31,109 bases of DNA from Lachnoclostridium sp. UBA7482 (GCA_002479645.1 DLOO01000031.1:1-31109); one strand, 5' to 3'. Numbered from the stretch's first letter, positions 1 to 8,630 are shown. The notes: generated by a model not told the origin, from the sequence alone. Numbers and translations are program-made.

Positions 1-1430
1 ATAACCGGCCTCCCCGTCTGCCCGGGAATCTGATATCCCGGGGCCGCCAAATCCGGTTTCACCCGGTTGTTTCTCGTATAGCCCCTGCCGCTTTCCGGAA
101 GAATTCCGCCCGACAAATCATCATAGGCTCCAATCGTAAGCGGGAAGGTCGTATTTCCGGGTTCTGTAATTGTCACTTCGGGTTCCGGCCGCAGAAAAAT
201 CGTCTCGCCCTGCAGGAATTCCCGAATCGGAAGCCACAGATGAAAATTCATGCGCTCCGCGAGCACCCGTTCCGGGTAAACCAGCAGCGTCCAGACGCCA
301 TCCGTCAGATTTCGGAATTTGATCTGAATCAGTTCCGACCCGGTCTGCCGTTCCGGCGACTGGTATGCTACAACGACCTGGGTTCCCTCAAATAAAAAGG
401 ATCTGCTCAAAAAGCCTTCACTGACGACCGGTACAATACCCAACCGGTTCCCTCCCGGCGACACTACATCAATCGAGTACAGGTCTCCAACCTCTCCCCA
501 GAATTCCATTGTCAGATCTTTGCTGCCGTTTACGGCAAAAGAAATCTCCTCCGGCTGACGATTATCCGTTACCCTTCCTCCGCGGCTCATATAGTGGTGC
601 CCCGCATTTTCCTCGTTTCCTGCCGCAATGACAACTGCGGTTTCTCTCTCCTGACTAAGCTGGTTCAGATAGTTCCCAAACAGCCCGATTCCGGTATGGG
701 ACCCACTGTTGGTTCCGAGCGCCAGAAGCAGGACAAGCGGCCGGCCTTCCTGCCTCGCATAGCGAACAAGAAAATGAATTCCCAGAATCACATCCGCCTC
801 GCTATAGCACGGATTTGACGTATCAATACGCCAATAGTCCCGAAGCTCCTCGGACGCCTGCCTCAGCTTCACGACCGCAAGCTCGCAATCGGGAGCCACC
901 CCCCGGTATTCCCCCGCATTTCGCCCTGCAGCCACGGACGCCACATACGTTCCGTGGCCGATAACATCCTCTGTTTCTGCCTCCCCGGCTTCAATTTCTC
1001 CGGATGCAAATACCCTTCCGAACGGTGCAAAGGGAAGCAGCTCCGTCCGGTCATTTTCTCCTCCGTTCGCACCCTGATCCCAGATTACCTGCACGCGGTT
1101 CGTACCATCGCTTCGCCGGAAGATTTCTTCACGATAATTGATGCCGGTATCGACAATTCCCAACAGCACGCCTCTTCCGTAAAGGTCAAATCCGGACAGA
1201 CTTTCGGTCTGCGGAACCCCCATCTCGGTCAGATGCGTTACATCCGTAAGTCCAAGGCATTTGGGGACATTTCCATAGGGCAGGTTTTCATCATCTGCCA
1301 CATTCGCTCCACAGTAAACAACAACCGCAAGCTGCGAGCCCACACGGTATACAACATCCGACGGGCGAAGGCTCTCCGCGTAGTTCAAGTCCTCCGGATA
1401 CCGAATTAGAAAAGAAAAACAGTTGTCCAT
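1..1430 (-). CDS. S8 family peptidase, CspB/CspC-like (partial, C-terminus outside window)
   Basis: This is the N-terminal 476 codons of a subtilisin-like serine protease whose 3' end lies beyond the left edge. The start ATG at 1430 follows AGGGGA. Translation of the minus strand gives the catalytic Asp in GIVDTGI (Asp94), the catalytic His in GHGTYVASVAAG (His159), the oxyanion region VIAAGNEEN, and the KPDLAAPG motif that normally precedes the catalytic Ser block. The Ser itself is not in the window. About 150 residues between the oxyanion Asn and KPDLAAPG look like a beta-rich insert, as in the jelly-roll domain of clostridial Csp proteases. There is no signal peptide, so it is probably cytoplasmic or spore-associated. 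In clostridia, Csp proteases act on the cortex hydrolase SleC in germination, but Lachnospiraceae carry several paralogues of unknown substrate. The family call is firm; the role is inferred. Confidence 0.88.
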   Translation of the reverse strand, partial: MDNCFSFLIRYPEDLNYAESLRPSDVVYRVGSQLAVVVYCGANVADDENLPYGNVPKCLGLTDVTHLTEMGVPQTESLSGFDLYGRGVLLGIVDTGINYREEIFRRSDGTNRVQVIWDQGANGGENDRTELLPFAPFGRVFASGEIEAGEAETEDVIGHGTYVASVAAGRNAGEYRGVAPDCELAVVKLRQASEELRDYWRIDTSNPCYSEADVILGIHFLVRYARQEGRPLVLLLALGTNSGSHTGIGLFGNYLNQLSQERETAVVIAAGNEENAGHHYMSRGGRVTDNRQPEEISFAVNGSKDLTMEFWGEVGDLYSIDVVSPGGNRLGIVPVVSEGFLSRSFLFEGTQVVVAYQSPERQTGSELIQIKFRNLTDGVWTLLVYPERVLAERMNFHLWLPIREFLQGETIFLRPEPEVTITEPGNTTFPLTIGAYDDLSGGILPESGRGYTRNNRVKPDLAAPGYQIPGQTGRPV

Positions 1431-1480
1431 AAAATCCCCTTTTTTTACCTTATGGGAAAATTACGTAATGGTTCTTCCTC

Positions 1481-1517
1481 TTTTTTGTTCCATAGGAATT
1501 TCCTATGGAACAAAAAA
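1481..1517. repeat. 37-nt perfect palindrome, TAGGAA/TTCCTA core
   Basis: Two 18-nt arms (1481-1498 and 1500-1517) are exact reverse complements around a single T at 1499. The outer part is a T6/A6 tract, then GTTCCATAGGAA. Positions 1480 and 1518 extend the pairing by one base. It sits just past the terminator of the kinase operon and shares the T-tract with it. A related palindrome with the same core occurs at 21445-21467. Confidence 0.85.
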
Positions 1518-1542
1518 GGAACGCAGCCTTTAGCCGCGTTCC
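1518..1542 (-). terminator. Rho-independent terminator of the exopolysaccharide control operon
   Basis: Read on the minus strand, the arms GGAACGC and GCGTTCC enclose an 11-nt loop and are followed by TTTTTTG. The left arm is the last coding part of the kinase gene, and the stop codon (1530-1532) lies inside the loop. Terminator and gene end therefore overlap. Confidence 0.8.
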
Positions 1543-2240
1543 TCCTCATCATTCAAATCAGCTCCGTAATATTCATTCAGGTACTTGCCGTAATACTTAC
1601 CGCCGTGTTCTTTTTCAACGCCATTCATAAGAACACCCAAAAGCTTACAGTTGGTACGCTCCAGCTGACGCTGGATGCTCTGTGCCATACGAATCCTTAC
1701 GCTCTTCGGACGAAGAACCAAAATCGCCCCGTCGCACTGCTGCGCCAGAATTGCCGCATCGATTACGCTGCCAAGCGGCGGTGCATCGATAATAATATAA
1801 TCATAATGACCCTTCAATGCATTCATCAGCATCTCAAACCCCTTTGTGCTGAGAAGCTCCGCAGGGTTCGGAGGAGATGCGCCTGCAAACAGAATGTGCA
1901 GGTTTTTAACATCCGTCTCGCAAATGCACTGATCCAATGTCTGCATCCCGGTAAGGAAATGCGTCAAACCGTAGACACGATCCTCTGCACGGAATTTGCC
2001 AAGCGTAACGGATTTTCTAAGATCACAGTCAATCAAAAGAGCTCTTTTGCCGAGTTCTGCAAAGGACTTTGCCAAATGGTACGAACAAGTCGATTTTCCC
2101 TCGTTCGGAAGGTTCGAGGTCAACATAATCGTACGAATATTGTTGCCGGAAAACTGAATATTGGTTCTCAGATTTTTGAAGGCTTCTGTCGCAAAGAAGT
2201 CGGACAGTTCAGTTTTGTTAATATATTCAACATACTGCAT
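1530..2240 (-). CDS. Bacterial tyrosine kinase (BY-kinase), CpsD/EpsB/YwqD family
   Basis: This is a 236-residue cytoplasmic protein-tyrosine kinase that autophosphorylates and controls exopolysaccharide polymer export and length. Visible motifs are Walker A LPNEGKST (Lys49), Walker A' LLIDCDLR (Asp71, Asp73), and Walker B IIIDAPPLG near residue 150. The C-terminus carries a tyrosine cluster, YYGKYLNEYYG, which is the usual autophosphorylation site of this family. In Bacillota the kinase needs the cytoplasmic tail of a separate membrane adaptor. That adaptor is the gene directly upstream, whose stop lies only two bases from this start. The ribosome site GGGAGG lies at the 3' end of the adaptor gene, so the two are probably translationally coupled. 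Length and motifs are normal for the family. Confidence 0.95.
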   Translation of the reverse strand: MQYVEYINKTELSDFFATEAFKNLRTNIQFSGNNIRTIMLTSNLPNEGKSTCSYHLAKSFAELGKRALLIDCDLRKSVTLGKFRAEDRVYGLTHFLTGMQTLDQCICETDVKNLHILFAGASPPNPAELLSTKGFEMLMNALKGHYDYIIIDAPPLGSVIDAAILAQQCDGAILVLRPKSVRIRMAQSIQRQLERTNCKLLGVLMNGVEKEHGGKYYGKYLNEYYGADLNDEEERG

Positions 2241-2242
2241 GA

Positions 2243-3019
2243 CTAGCGTCCTCCCTTCCGACTGCTCTTTTTCTTAGAACTTCTGACCTGTGTCTTTTCC
2301 TTCTGCAGCTCCGCCTTACCCGCATCCTTATCCATCAAAGGAATGGACGCCAAAACGGTAACATGAAGGTATTTTTCAACATCAGCCTCTGTCTTAATGG
2401 TATCGTCCAAAAGGAAAGTAACAACCGTTACCGTAATTGCAAGAATTGCTCCCAGCAGGCATCCCAGGATGGTATACTTGGTTACATTGGGACTCGACGG
2501 CTTCGTCGGAACGACGCCGGTATCGATTTTATTTGCTTCTATCTTAACCTTGTTTTCAATGACTTCAATCAGGGCGTCGGATACGCTGTCAACAAGCATC
2601 TTCGCCATCTCGGGGTCCTTATCCTTAACCGAAATCTTCAGTACGCGCGTATTATCCTTAATCATTACGGAAATCTCGGAACTCAGCTTTGAATACGTAT
2701 ACTGCTCCCCCAGTCCCAACTGTTCGATAACACCGTCAACTACCAAATGACTGGTTGCCAATTCTGCAAAGTCGTTTGCAAGCGCGGCGCTGGATGTAAT
2801 ATCTGAGCTGCTGAGTGAATTCTCGTTGTTACGGTTCAAAACAAACAACGAAGAAGTAGAAACATACTTCGGAGCGATAAAACACTTGCTGTAAACAAAT
2901 ACAATTGCTCCGCAAAGAACAGCAGAAATAATGATAAAGCCAATATGCTTCCATAAAGCATACAATAACGCTCTCACATCAATTTCCAGTTCCTCCTGGT
3001 TTTTCTTTTCCTGGTCCAT
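2243..3019 (-). CDS. Wzz/CpsC/YveK-type chain-length determinant (BY-kinase adaptor)
   Basis: This is a 258-residue polysaccharide co-polymerase-type protein. A hydrophobic segment at about residues 28-48 and another at about 182-206 bracket an extracytoplasmic domain of about 130 residues, the standard topology of the family. The C-terminal tail after the second membrane segment is cytoplasmic and ends in a very basic, Lys/Ser/Arg-rich stretch (SSKKKSSRKGGR). Adaptors of this kind activate the partner BY-kinase and set polymer length. Start ATG follows GGAGG at five bases. It lies between the PHP phosphatase and the kinase, the order seen in cps/eps control cassettes. The tail's basic end is more pronounced than I would expect and could contact the kinase or a polyanion; that is inference. 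Confidence 0.92.
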   Translation of the reverse strand: MDQEKKNQEELEIDVRALLYALWKHIGFIIISAVLCGAIVFVYSKCFIAPKYVSTSSLFVLNRNNENSLSSSDITSSAALANDFAELATSHLVVDGVIEQLGLGEQYTYSKLSSEISVMIKDNTRVLKISVKDKDPEMAKMLVDSVSDALIEVIENKVKIEANKIDTGVVPTKPSSPNVTKYTILGCLLGAILAITVTVVTFLLDDTIKTEADVEKYLHVTVLASIPLMDKDAGKAELQKEKTQVRSSKKKSSRKGGR

Positions 3020-3043
3020 AATGTCCTCCCTGTATCCCAGTTT

Positions 3044-3763
3044 TCAGATCTTCTCCCCGGCAATGACCTTCGCCGGATTTGTATATAAAATACGTTCTAC
3101 CATTTCAGAATCATAGGTTTCCCTAAGTACCTCCGCCGCCTCATGCATCCGCGGCGAACGGCGTCCGGTGCTGTGTGCATCCGTTCCAAGGAAATGAACC
3201 ATACCTTTTTTTAACAGTTTCCTTGCAAATTTCATCTCCGACGCTCCGAACTGTCCCAGAACGCTGGAGGCGTTGATTTGGAAATATGCCAGCTTCGGTA
3301 CTTCGCTGTCAAGGCGCCAGCGATTGAGGCACTCATAACGCTCTACATGCGCCAGAATCGGCCAAAGCCCCATGCCGATGACCCGATACAGCTCCCGCTT
3401 CATATGATCTAACGAGATATCGGTATCAAATTCTACCAGCAGGTAATTGCTTCCTGCCATAGAAAAAATCTGTTTGCCGTAAATCGCTTCGGAAACGTCC
3501 CCTCTTCCAAGGCACACCTCATTTCCGCGATATAACGTCAGCTCCGGCATATTCTCCTTCTGCCAGGCAGAAAGCTCCGCAAAAGACCGTTCATAATCCT
3601 CACGCTCAATCATATATTGCCCCGGGTAATAATGAGGCGTCAGAAAAATGCTCCGAATCCCTTCGGAATACGCAATCTTCAGCATCTTCTGCGCATCCGC
3701 AAGGGTTTTCGCCCCGTCGTCAACCCCCGGCAAAATATGACAGTGTAAATCCGTATAATTCAT
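3044..3763 (-). CDS. PHP-domain protein-tyrosine phosphatase, CpsB/CapC/YwqE family
   Basis: This is a metal-dependent phosphatase that removes phosphate from the BY-kinase tyrosine tail, completing the kinase/adaptor/phosphatase switch. The N-terminus MNYTDLHCHILPGVDDGAKT holds the PHP metal-ligand HxH motif, followed by FLTPHYYPG, AHVERY and FLGTDAHS, all characteristic of the CpsB/YwqE branch. I place the start at the ATG at 3763 (239 residues), because GGAG stands seven bases upstream and homologues begin right before the HxH motif. A TTG 18 bases further upstream is in frame but has no better support. It is the first gene of the cassette, with a convincing promoter at 3829-3857. Confidence 0.93.
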   Translation of the reverse strand: MNYTDLHCHILPGVDDGAKTLADAQKMLKIAYSEGIRSIFLTPHYYPGQYMIEREDYERSFAELSAWQKENMPELTLYRGNEVCLGRGDVSEAIYGKQIFSMAGSNYLLVEFDTDISLDHMKRELYRVIGMGLWPILAHVERYECLNRWRLDSEVPKLAYFQINASSVLGQFGASEMKFARKLLKKGMVHFLGTDAHSTGRRSPRMHEAAEVLRETYDSEMVERILYTNPAKVIAGEKI

Positions 3764-3828
3764 GTCTGTACTCCGCTTCAAGACATTTCCGTACCTGAAA
3801 TTTCAATCCTTTCAGACAGCCAGAACCT

Positions 3829-3857
3829 ATTGTAGCACAATATCCCTGCATTGGCAA
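3829..3857 (-). promoter_or_regulatory. Sigma-A-type promoter of the phosphatase/adaptor/kinase operon
   Basis: On the minus strand, TTGCCA (3857-3852) and TACAAT (3834-3829) are separated by exactly 17 bases. TGC immediately precedes the -10 box, making it an extended -10. The phosphatase ATG lies 65 bases downstream. Confidence 0.7.
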
Positions 3858-3911
3858 TATGCAAATCTTCCCTGAACAGGCCGCAAAATTTCAGGTTATT
3901 CTATTTCCGAT

Positions 3912-5681
3912 TCAACCGATAAATTTGTTATTTTCAAAGAGGCCTTCCTGCACGCGGCCACTTGCATACGTCATCTTGCCCTGACCGTGACGCAAATCCT
4001 GATGCCATTCGCCTTCATATACATCGCCGGTATTCCATGTAAATACGCCGAAGCCATCACGCATTCCTTCCCTAAAACCGCCCTCATACAGACATCCGTT
4101 TGCGTAGGTAAATACGCCGATACCGTCCGGCTGATTCCGTTCGTTCACTTCCCCTTCATAGTTGTTTCCGCTCTTATAATGAAGGCTGCGGTAAACACGC
4201 TCCGGCGCCGCCGGGATTTCGGGGCTTTCTGCGGTATCTGCGGTTCCTGCGCTTTCCGCGATTTCTGCGATTTCTGCGGTTTCCTCTGATTCTTCTGCTT
4301 CGTTAATAACTTCCTCCGTTATCTCTCCGGCAGCTTCTTCCAAAACCCCTTCGGCAACCTTCTCTTCCGGAACAACCGGCGATGCAGCCTGCGGCTCCGG
4401 ATTCAGCGGCATATCCATTCCTTCAATCGGAACGGCGGAAATCTTCTTCCCGTCTTCCCATATCTGTTCTTCCTGCACCCCGTCCGCATAAGTCATAATG
4501 CCCATACCGTTACGGTTATTTGCCATCCACATACCGGAATAAGAATTTCCGTTTGCAAAATAGTAGGTTCCGCAGCCGCCGAACGCGCCCATGGAAAATT
4601 CGCCCTCATAGCGATCGTCGTTGGCTAACACAAGAATTCCCTGTCCGGATTTCTTGCTGTTAACCCACTGACCATCATATACATTGCCGTTTGCGTAGGT
4701 CATTTGACCCTGACCCTCGCGCTTTCCGTTCTTATATTCCCCTTCATATATATCGCCGTTCGGATAAGTCATTGTTCCGAATCCGTGACGTTTTCCGTCC
4801 AGAAACTGACCGGAATAATGCTCCCCGCCCGGATAATCTTCTTCTCCCATCGTAAGCGGATTGTCCTCTTCCTTGGTTTCCCCGAAAAAAATCTCAGCAT
4901 TTTCTTCAACGAAACCTTCAACCGCTTCCTCCGGCTTGTCTTTCTCTTCCGATAAATTGTCAAACGGCTTCCATACCTGCACAGGAATACATGCAGCTGC
5001 CTCTTCGCTGTCATTTTCTTCTGCAACAGACTCTTCTGCCGTCTCCTGCACATCTTCCTCTATAGGCTCGGAGAACGATTTCAATTCCTGCTCTGCTCCG
5101 TCCTTTGCCGATGCCTCCCCGTACCGCAGGAGTTCTTCCTCAGACGGAGTCCCGGCAAATGCACACACGCCGTCTACCCAGAACCCCTCCTCTGCATGTC
5201 CGTCACGGAAATACATCCTGCCGTTACCGTTTGGCTGGTCGTCCTTCCACTCACCCTCGTATTCTCTTCCGTCACCAAAATAAATATGTCCGCGAATCAA
5301 TTCCCCGGACTCATAATAACCTTCAATACTTGTTCCGCCAGGCAGCGTTTCCTCTCCGTAGCCTTCCTGCTTGTCGCAAATCCAGTCACCCTTGTAAACG
5401 GCTCCGCTGCGATACGCAAGCTCCCCTCTGCCATGGCGCATACCATCCTTAAACTCCCCCAGATAGCTTACTCTTTCATCACATTCCTGATAGACGAGTT
5501 CGCCCCTTCCATTCGGAATTCCGTTTCTCGTTTTTCCGTAATATCTTCCCTCCGGAAGCAAAATCTCAGTATCCTGGCACAATTCCGAATACTTGGTATT
5601 GAGCTGAAAACGGCATTTTACGCATAATCCATCGCCACCAGCTTTGTTTTGATTGCACATTACACAGATACGCTCTGCCAT
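3912..5681 (-). CDS. MORN-repeat protein with N-terminal zinc ribbon
   Basis: This is a 589-residue protein with an N-terminal CxxC...CxxC zinc-ribbon-like motif (Cys6, Cys9, Cys20, Cys23), followed by about fourteen MORN repeats of the form YxGxFxxGxxxGxGxMTYxxG. The repeats fall in three blocks, at roughly residues 45-175, 285-415 and 500-585. They are separated by two acidic, Ala/Glu-rich linkers (about 190-280 and 420-495) that look disordered. There is no signal peptide or membrane segment, so it should be cytoplasmic. MORN repeats in eukaryotes bind lipids or act as scaffolds; their bacterial function is largely unknown. ATG at 5681 follows AAGGAGG at six bases, and the SD overlaps the stop codon of the upstream lipoprotein gene, suggesting coupling. 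No strong terminator follows, only a CCTGAA/TTCAGG stem without a T-run. Confidence 0.9.
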   Translation of the reverse strand: MAERICVMCNQNKAGGDGLCVKCRFQLNTKYSELCQDTEILLPEGRYYGKTRNGIPNGRGELVYQECDERVSYLGEFKDGMRHGRGELAYRSGAVYKGDWICDKQEGYGEETLPGGTSIEGYYESGELIRGHIYFGDGREYEGEWKDDQPNGNGRMYFRDGHAEEGFWVDGVCAFAGTPSEEELLRYGEASAKDGAEQELKSFSEPIEEDVQETAEESVAEENDSEEAAACIPVQVWKPFDNLSEEKDKPEEAVEGFVEENAEIFFGETKEEDNPLTMGEEDYPGGEHYSGQFLDGKRHGFGTMTYPNGDIYEGEYKNGKREGQGQMTYANGNVYDGQWVNSKKSGQGILVLANDDRYEGEFSMGAFGGCGTYYFANGNSYSGMWMANNRNGMGIMTYADGVQEEQIWEDGKKISAVPIEGMDMPLNPEPQAASPVVPEEKVAEGVLEEAAGEITEEVINEAEESEETAEIAEIAESAGTADTAESPEIPAAPERVYRSLHYKSGNNYEGEVNERNQPDGIGVFTYANGCLYEGGFREGMRDGFGVFTWNTGDVYEGEWHQDLRHGQGKMTYASGRVQEGLFENNKFIG

Positions 5682-5692
5682 TTTTAACCTCC

Positions 5693-6337
5693 TTATTCTG
5701 CCGGACTTGGGGTCGGTGTGTTGCCAACTTCACTCGTAGGTGTTGGGGTATAGGTAGGTGGATTCGTAGGTTTCGGAGTCGGAGCAACATAATTTTCTTC
5801 CAATTCATAAGCATCGTAAAGGATATTATCCTTGATTACGTATTTTCCGATTCCGTAGTAGCTGAATTTACAGGTAATCACATCTCCCTCGCGCGTATAC
5901 GTTCCCGCAATACGCTGGTCGGAAATGTTCGTAATGTAAATCTGTCTTGTAACGGTGCCGTCCTCACGGAATGTCATAATCACTCCGCCGCCTCTTGTCT
6001 CATTACTGACACAGGCGGCGAAGGTATCTCCCTCCGGAATCCCACCGTCATATTTTTCATGGAGAACGTATTTATCCTTGTAAAGCAGCTGTTCATAGGA
6101 ACCGCCGTCATCCGTCACGAAGGTAATGACGTCTTTTTTGATTGTATAGGAACCGCTGTCTTTCGAGCTGCCCGCATTCAGCAGGTAGGTTCCGTCCGCT
6201 CTCAGCAAAAGCACCGCCTCCGTTGCACTTCCGGACCCACTGACAAAATAGGTATCCTTATCCATTACTTTTTCACTGCAGCCGGCCGTAACCATCATAG
6301 CGATCAGCAGACTCAACAAGAATAAAACACGTTTCAT
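5693..6337 (-). CDS. Putative lipoprotein of unknown function
   Basis: This is a 214-residue protein beginning MKRVLFLL, a hydrophobic stretch, and the lipobox VTAGC (Cys at about residue 20), so it is expected to be lipid-anchored on the outer face of the membrane. The mature domain is beta-rich with repeated YTIKKD / YTREGD / YVIKDN phrases. It resembles the small extracytoplasmic sensor- or copper-resistance-like beta domains seen in many clostridial lipoproteins, but I cannot name it. The last 30 residues form a Pro/Thr-rich tail (repeated PTP units) typical of a surface-exposed spacer. It sits 17 bases after glyA and 11 bases before the MORN gene, so the three are probably co-transcribed. 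Confidence 0.75.
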   Translation of the reverse strand: MKRVLFLLSLLIAMMVTAGCSEKVMDKDTYFVSGSGSATEAVLLLRADGTYLLNAGSSKDSGSYTIKKDVITFVTDDGGSYEQLLYKDKYVLHEKYDGGIPEGDTFAACVSNETRGGGVIMTFREDGTVTRQIYITNISDQRIAGTYTREGDVITCKFSYYGIGKYVIKDNILYDAYELEENYVAPTPKPTNPPTYTPTPTSEVGNTPTPSPAE

Positions 6338-6354
6338 GAAATGCCTCTCAAAAA

Positions 6355-7599
6355 TTAATCTTCGTACAAAGGATACTTGTCGGTCAAAGACTTAACCAAC
6401 GCGGCAGCCTTTTCCTTATTTGCTTCCGGATTGGTAATGGCAAGGTAAATTGCCTCAGCGATTACATCCATATCAGCCTCGTTCATACCGCGGGTAGTAA
6501 CCGCAGCCGTTCCGAGACGAATACCGCTTGTAACGAACGGGGACGCCGGATCGTTCGGAATGGTATTCTTATTGCAGGTAATGTGTACGGAATCAAGGAG
6601 CTTCTCTGCTTCCTTGCCGGTAATACCCATATTCTGAAGGTCAACAAGCATCAGGTGGTTATCGGTACCGTCGGAAACAAGCTTGAATCCACGACCGGTA
6701 AGTCCCCCTGCAAGCGCCTGTGCGTTCGCTACGATGTTCTTAGCATACTCCTTGAAGGAAGGGTCCAAAGCTTCCTTGAAGCAAACGGCCTTAGCAGCAA
6801 TTACGTGCATCAGCGGGCCGCCCTGGATACCCGGGAATACAGCCTTGTTGAGCTTGTGCTCATCGGCAAATGCCTGAGAGGAAAGAATCATACCGCCTCT
6901 CGGTCCGCGAAGGGTCTTGTGAGTGGTAGTTGTAACAACATGTGCGTAAGGAATCGGGCTCTCATGCATACCGCCTGCAACAAGACCGGCGATATGCGCC
7001 ATATCTACCATAAGGTAAGCGCCTACCTCGTCGGCAATCTCACGGAAACGCTTAAAGTCAATTGCTCTTGCATATGCGCTTGCGCCTGCGATAATAAGCT
7101 TCGGACTGCACTCCTTTGCAATGCGCTCAACTTCATCGTAATCAATGAAGCCATTGTCATTCACACCGTAAGGAACAATGTTGAAGTAAGTACCTGAGAA
7201 GTTAACCTGGCTTCCGTGTGTCAAATGTCCGCCGTGTGCAAGATTCATACCCATAACGGTATCGCCGGGCTTGAGAAGCGCAAACTGTACCGCCATATTT
7301 GCCTGCGCACCGGAGTGGGGCTGAACATTTACATACTCGCAGCCAAAAAGCTTCTTTGCGCGCGCGATGGCAAGATTCTCAGCAATATCAACGAACTCAC
7401 AGCCGCCGTAGTAACGCTTTCCGGAATACCCCTCGGCATACTTGTTGGTAAGAGGGCTGCCCATAGCTGCCATAACTGCTTTGCTTACCAGGTTCTCAGA
7501 GGCAATCAACTCGATATTGTCTCTCTGTCTTCCAAGTTCGAGAGTAATGCTCTCGGCAAGCTCGGGATCGTAGTTCTTTACATCATCAAATGAATACAT
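6355..7599 (-). CDS. glyA: Serine hydroxymethyltransferase
   Basis: GlyA is a PLP enzyme that converts serine and tetrahydrofolate to glycine and 5,10-methylene-THF, the main source of one-carbon units. The 414-residue length is standard. Visible signatures are ELIASENL, the [11 protein letters not shown] substrate region, PHSGAQAN, and the PLP-lysine motif [14 protein letters not shown] near residue 230. The start ATG follows AAGGAGAT. The genes downstream (lipoprotein, MORN protein) have no obvious link to folate metabolism, so co-transcription may simply reflect position. No glycine riboswitch fits in the 62 bases upstream. Confidence 0.97.
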   Translation of the reverse strand: MYSFDDVKNYDPELAESITLELGRQRDNIELIASENLVSKAVMAAMGSPLTNKYAEGYSGKRYYGGCEFVDIAENLAIARAKKLFGCEYVNVQPHSGAQANMAVQFALLKPGDTVMGMNLAHGGHLTHGSQVNFSGTYFNIVPYGVNDNGFIDYDEVERIAKECSPKLIIAGASAYARAIDFKRFREIADEVGAYLMVDMAHIAGLVAGGMHESPIPYAHVVTTTTHKTLRGPRGGMILSSQAFADEHKLNKAVFPGIQGGPLMHVIAAKAVCFKEALDPSFKEYAKNIVANAQALAGGLTGRGFKLVSDGTDNHLMLVDLQNMGITGKEAEKLLDSVHITCNKNTIPNDPASPFVTSGIRLGTAAVTTRGMNEADMDVIAEAIYLAITNPEANKEKAAALVKSLTDKYPLYED

Positions 7600-7661
7600 T
7601 TTTTGATCTCCTTTTTGAATTTTATTTCAGAGTTTGCAACAGAAAATGCTGACAAAACTGA

Positions 7662-8531
7662 TTATTCTTTTCCGACAAATACCAGAGCGCACATACCGGC
7701 GCCGACATGGGAACCGATAATCGGTCCGATCTTTGAAATAACAATCTTCATTCCGGGAAAATTGCTTTTCACCATATCCGCTACCGCATCGGCAAGCTCG
7801 GGTGCATTGGCATGACCGATGACCGCCAGACTTTCGTTGGGATTATCTCCATTCAGAAGAAGCTGCTCCATAAGATACGCAAGCGCCTTTTTCGTACCGC
7901 GTTCCTTTGCAACAACAATCAGCTTGCCTTCCTTGTCCACCGAAAGAATCGGTTTAATCTTCAGTGCGCTTCCAACCAATGCTTCCATTGCAGACACACG
8001 TCCGCCGCGCTTGAGGTGATACAAATCCTCCACAGTGAACCAATGCCTTATACGCTTCTTAATATCCTCTGCCCAGGCTGCCAGCTCTTCCATCTGCGCG
8101 CCCGCCAGATACTTTTCGGAGACCAGATATACCAAAAGTCCCTCGCCGACGGAAGCGCACAGCGTATCGACAATCCGAATCTTTCTCTCCGGATATTCGT
8201 CCATCAACTGATTTGCAATCAAATACGCCGTGTTAATGGTACCGCTCAAACCGGAAGTAAAGCACAGGTACAGAATATCCTTCCCTTCCTTTAATTCCGC
8301 CTCAAAATATTCCTGGTATACGCCGGGGGCAATCTGGGATGTCTTCGCATCCTCTCCTGCCTTCAGTCTTGTATAAAAATCTTCCAGGGTAATCTCTCTT
8401 TCGTCCGGATAATGATTGTATTCCGAACCGCCTAACTGAAAGGCCATGGGAATTGCCTTGACATGGAGCAGCTCTAACGTTGCTGCATCCAAATCACAGG
8501 TCATATCCGTCAATAATGAATAACTGCCCAT
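7662..8531 (-). CDS. DegV family fatty-acid-binding protein
   Basis: This 289-residue protein matches the DegV/FakB family, which presents fatty acids to the kinase FakA for phosphorylation and entry into phospholipid synthesis. N-terminal YSLLTDMTCDLD, a TSQIAPG motif, CFTSGLSGTINTA and a C-terminal GPIIGSHVGAG are the characteristic fatty-acid and phosphate-binding positions. It is a soluble cytoplasmic protein. The start ATG follows AGGAGG at five bases. It is divergent from the dCMP deaminase gene. No FakA-like DAK-domain gene is visible here, so the kinase partner would be encoded elsewhere. Confidence 0.93.
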   Translation of the reverse strand: MGSYSLLTDMTCDLDAATLELLHVKAIPMAFQLGGSEYNHYPDEREITLEDFYTRLKAGEDAKTSQIAPGVYQEYFEAELKEGKDILYLCFTSGLSGTINTAYLIANQLMDEYPERKIRIVDTLCASVGEGLLVYLVSEKYLAGAQMEELAAWAEDIKKRIRHWFTVEDLYHLKRGGRVSAMEALVGSALKIKPILSVDKEGKLIVVAKERGTKKALAYLMEQLLLNGDNPNESLAVIGHANAPELADAVADMVKSNFPGMKIVISKIGPIIGSHVGAGMCALVFVGKE

Positions 8532-8630
8532 GATTTCCTCCTACTTTTCCATAGTGAGTTAACTATAACACAAATTTTGCAAAAAGGAAACAAAAAAAAG
8601 CAATTTCCCCGTACGATCTGCTCTTTTTTC

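Noticed and set aside
3862..3895. Terminator after the MORN-repeat gene
   Set aside because: A CCTGAA/TTCAGG stem with a long loop can be drawn, but it is short and no T-run follows on the minus strand.
5041..5110. Acidic linker region of the MORN protein as a possible frameshift or separate gene
   Set aside because: The frame is continuous and the MORN repeats resume in the same frame on both sides, so it is a normal low-complexity linker.
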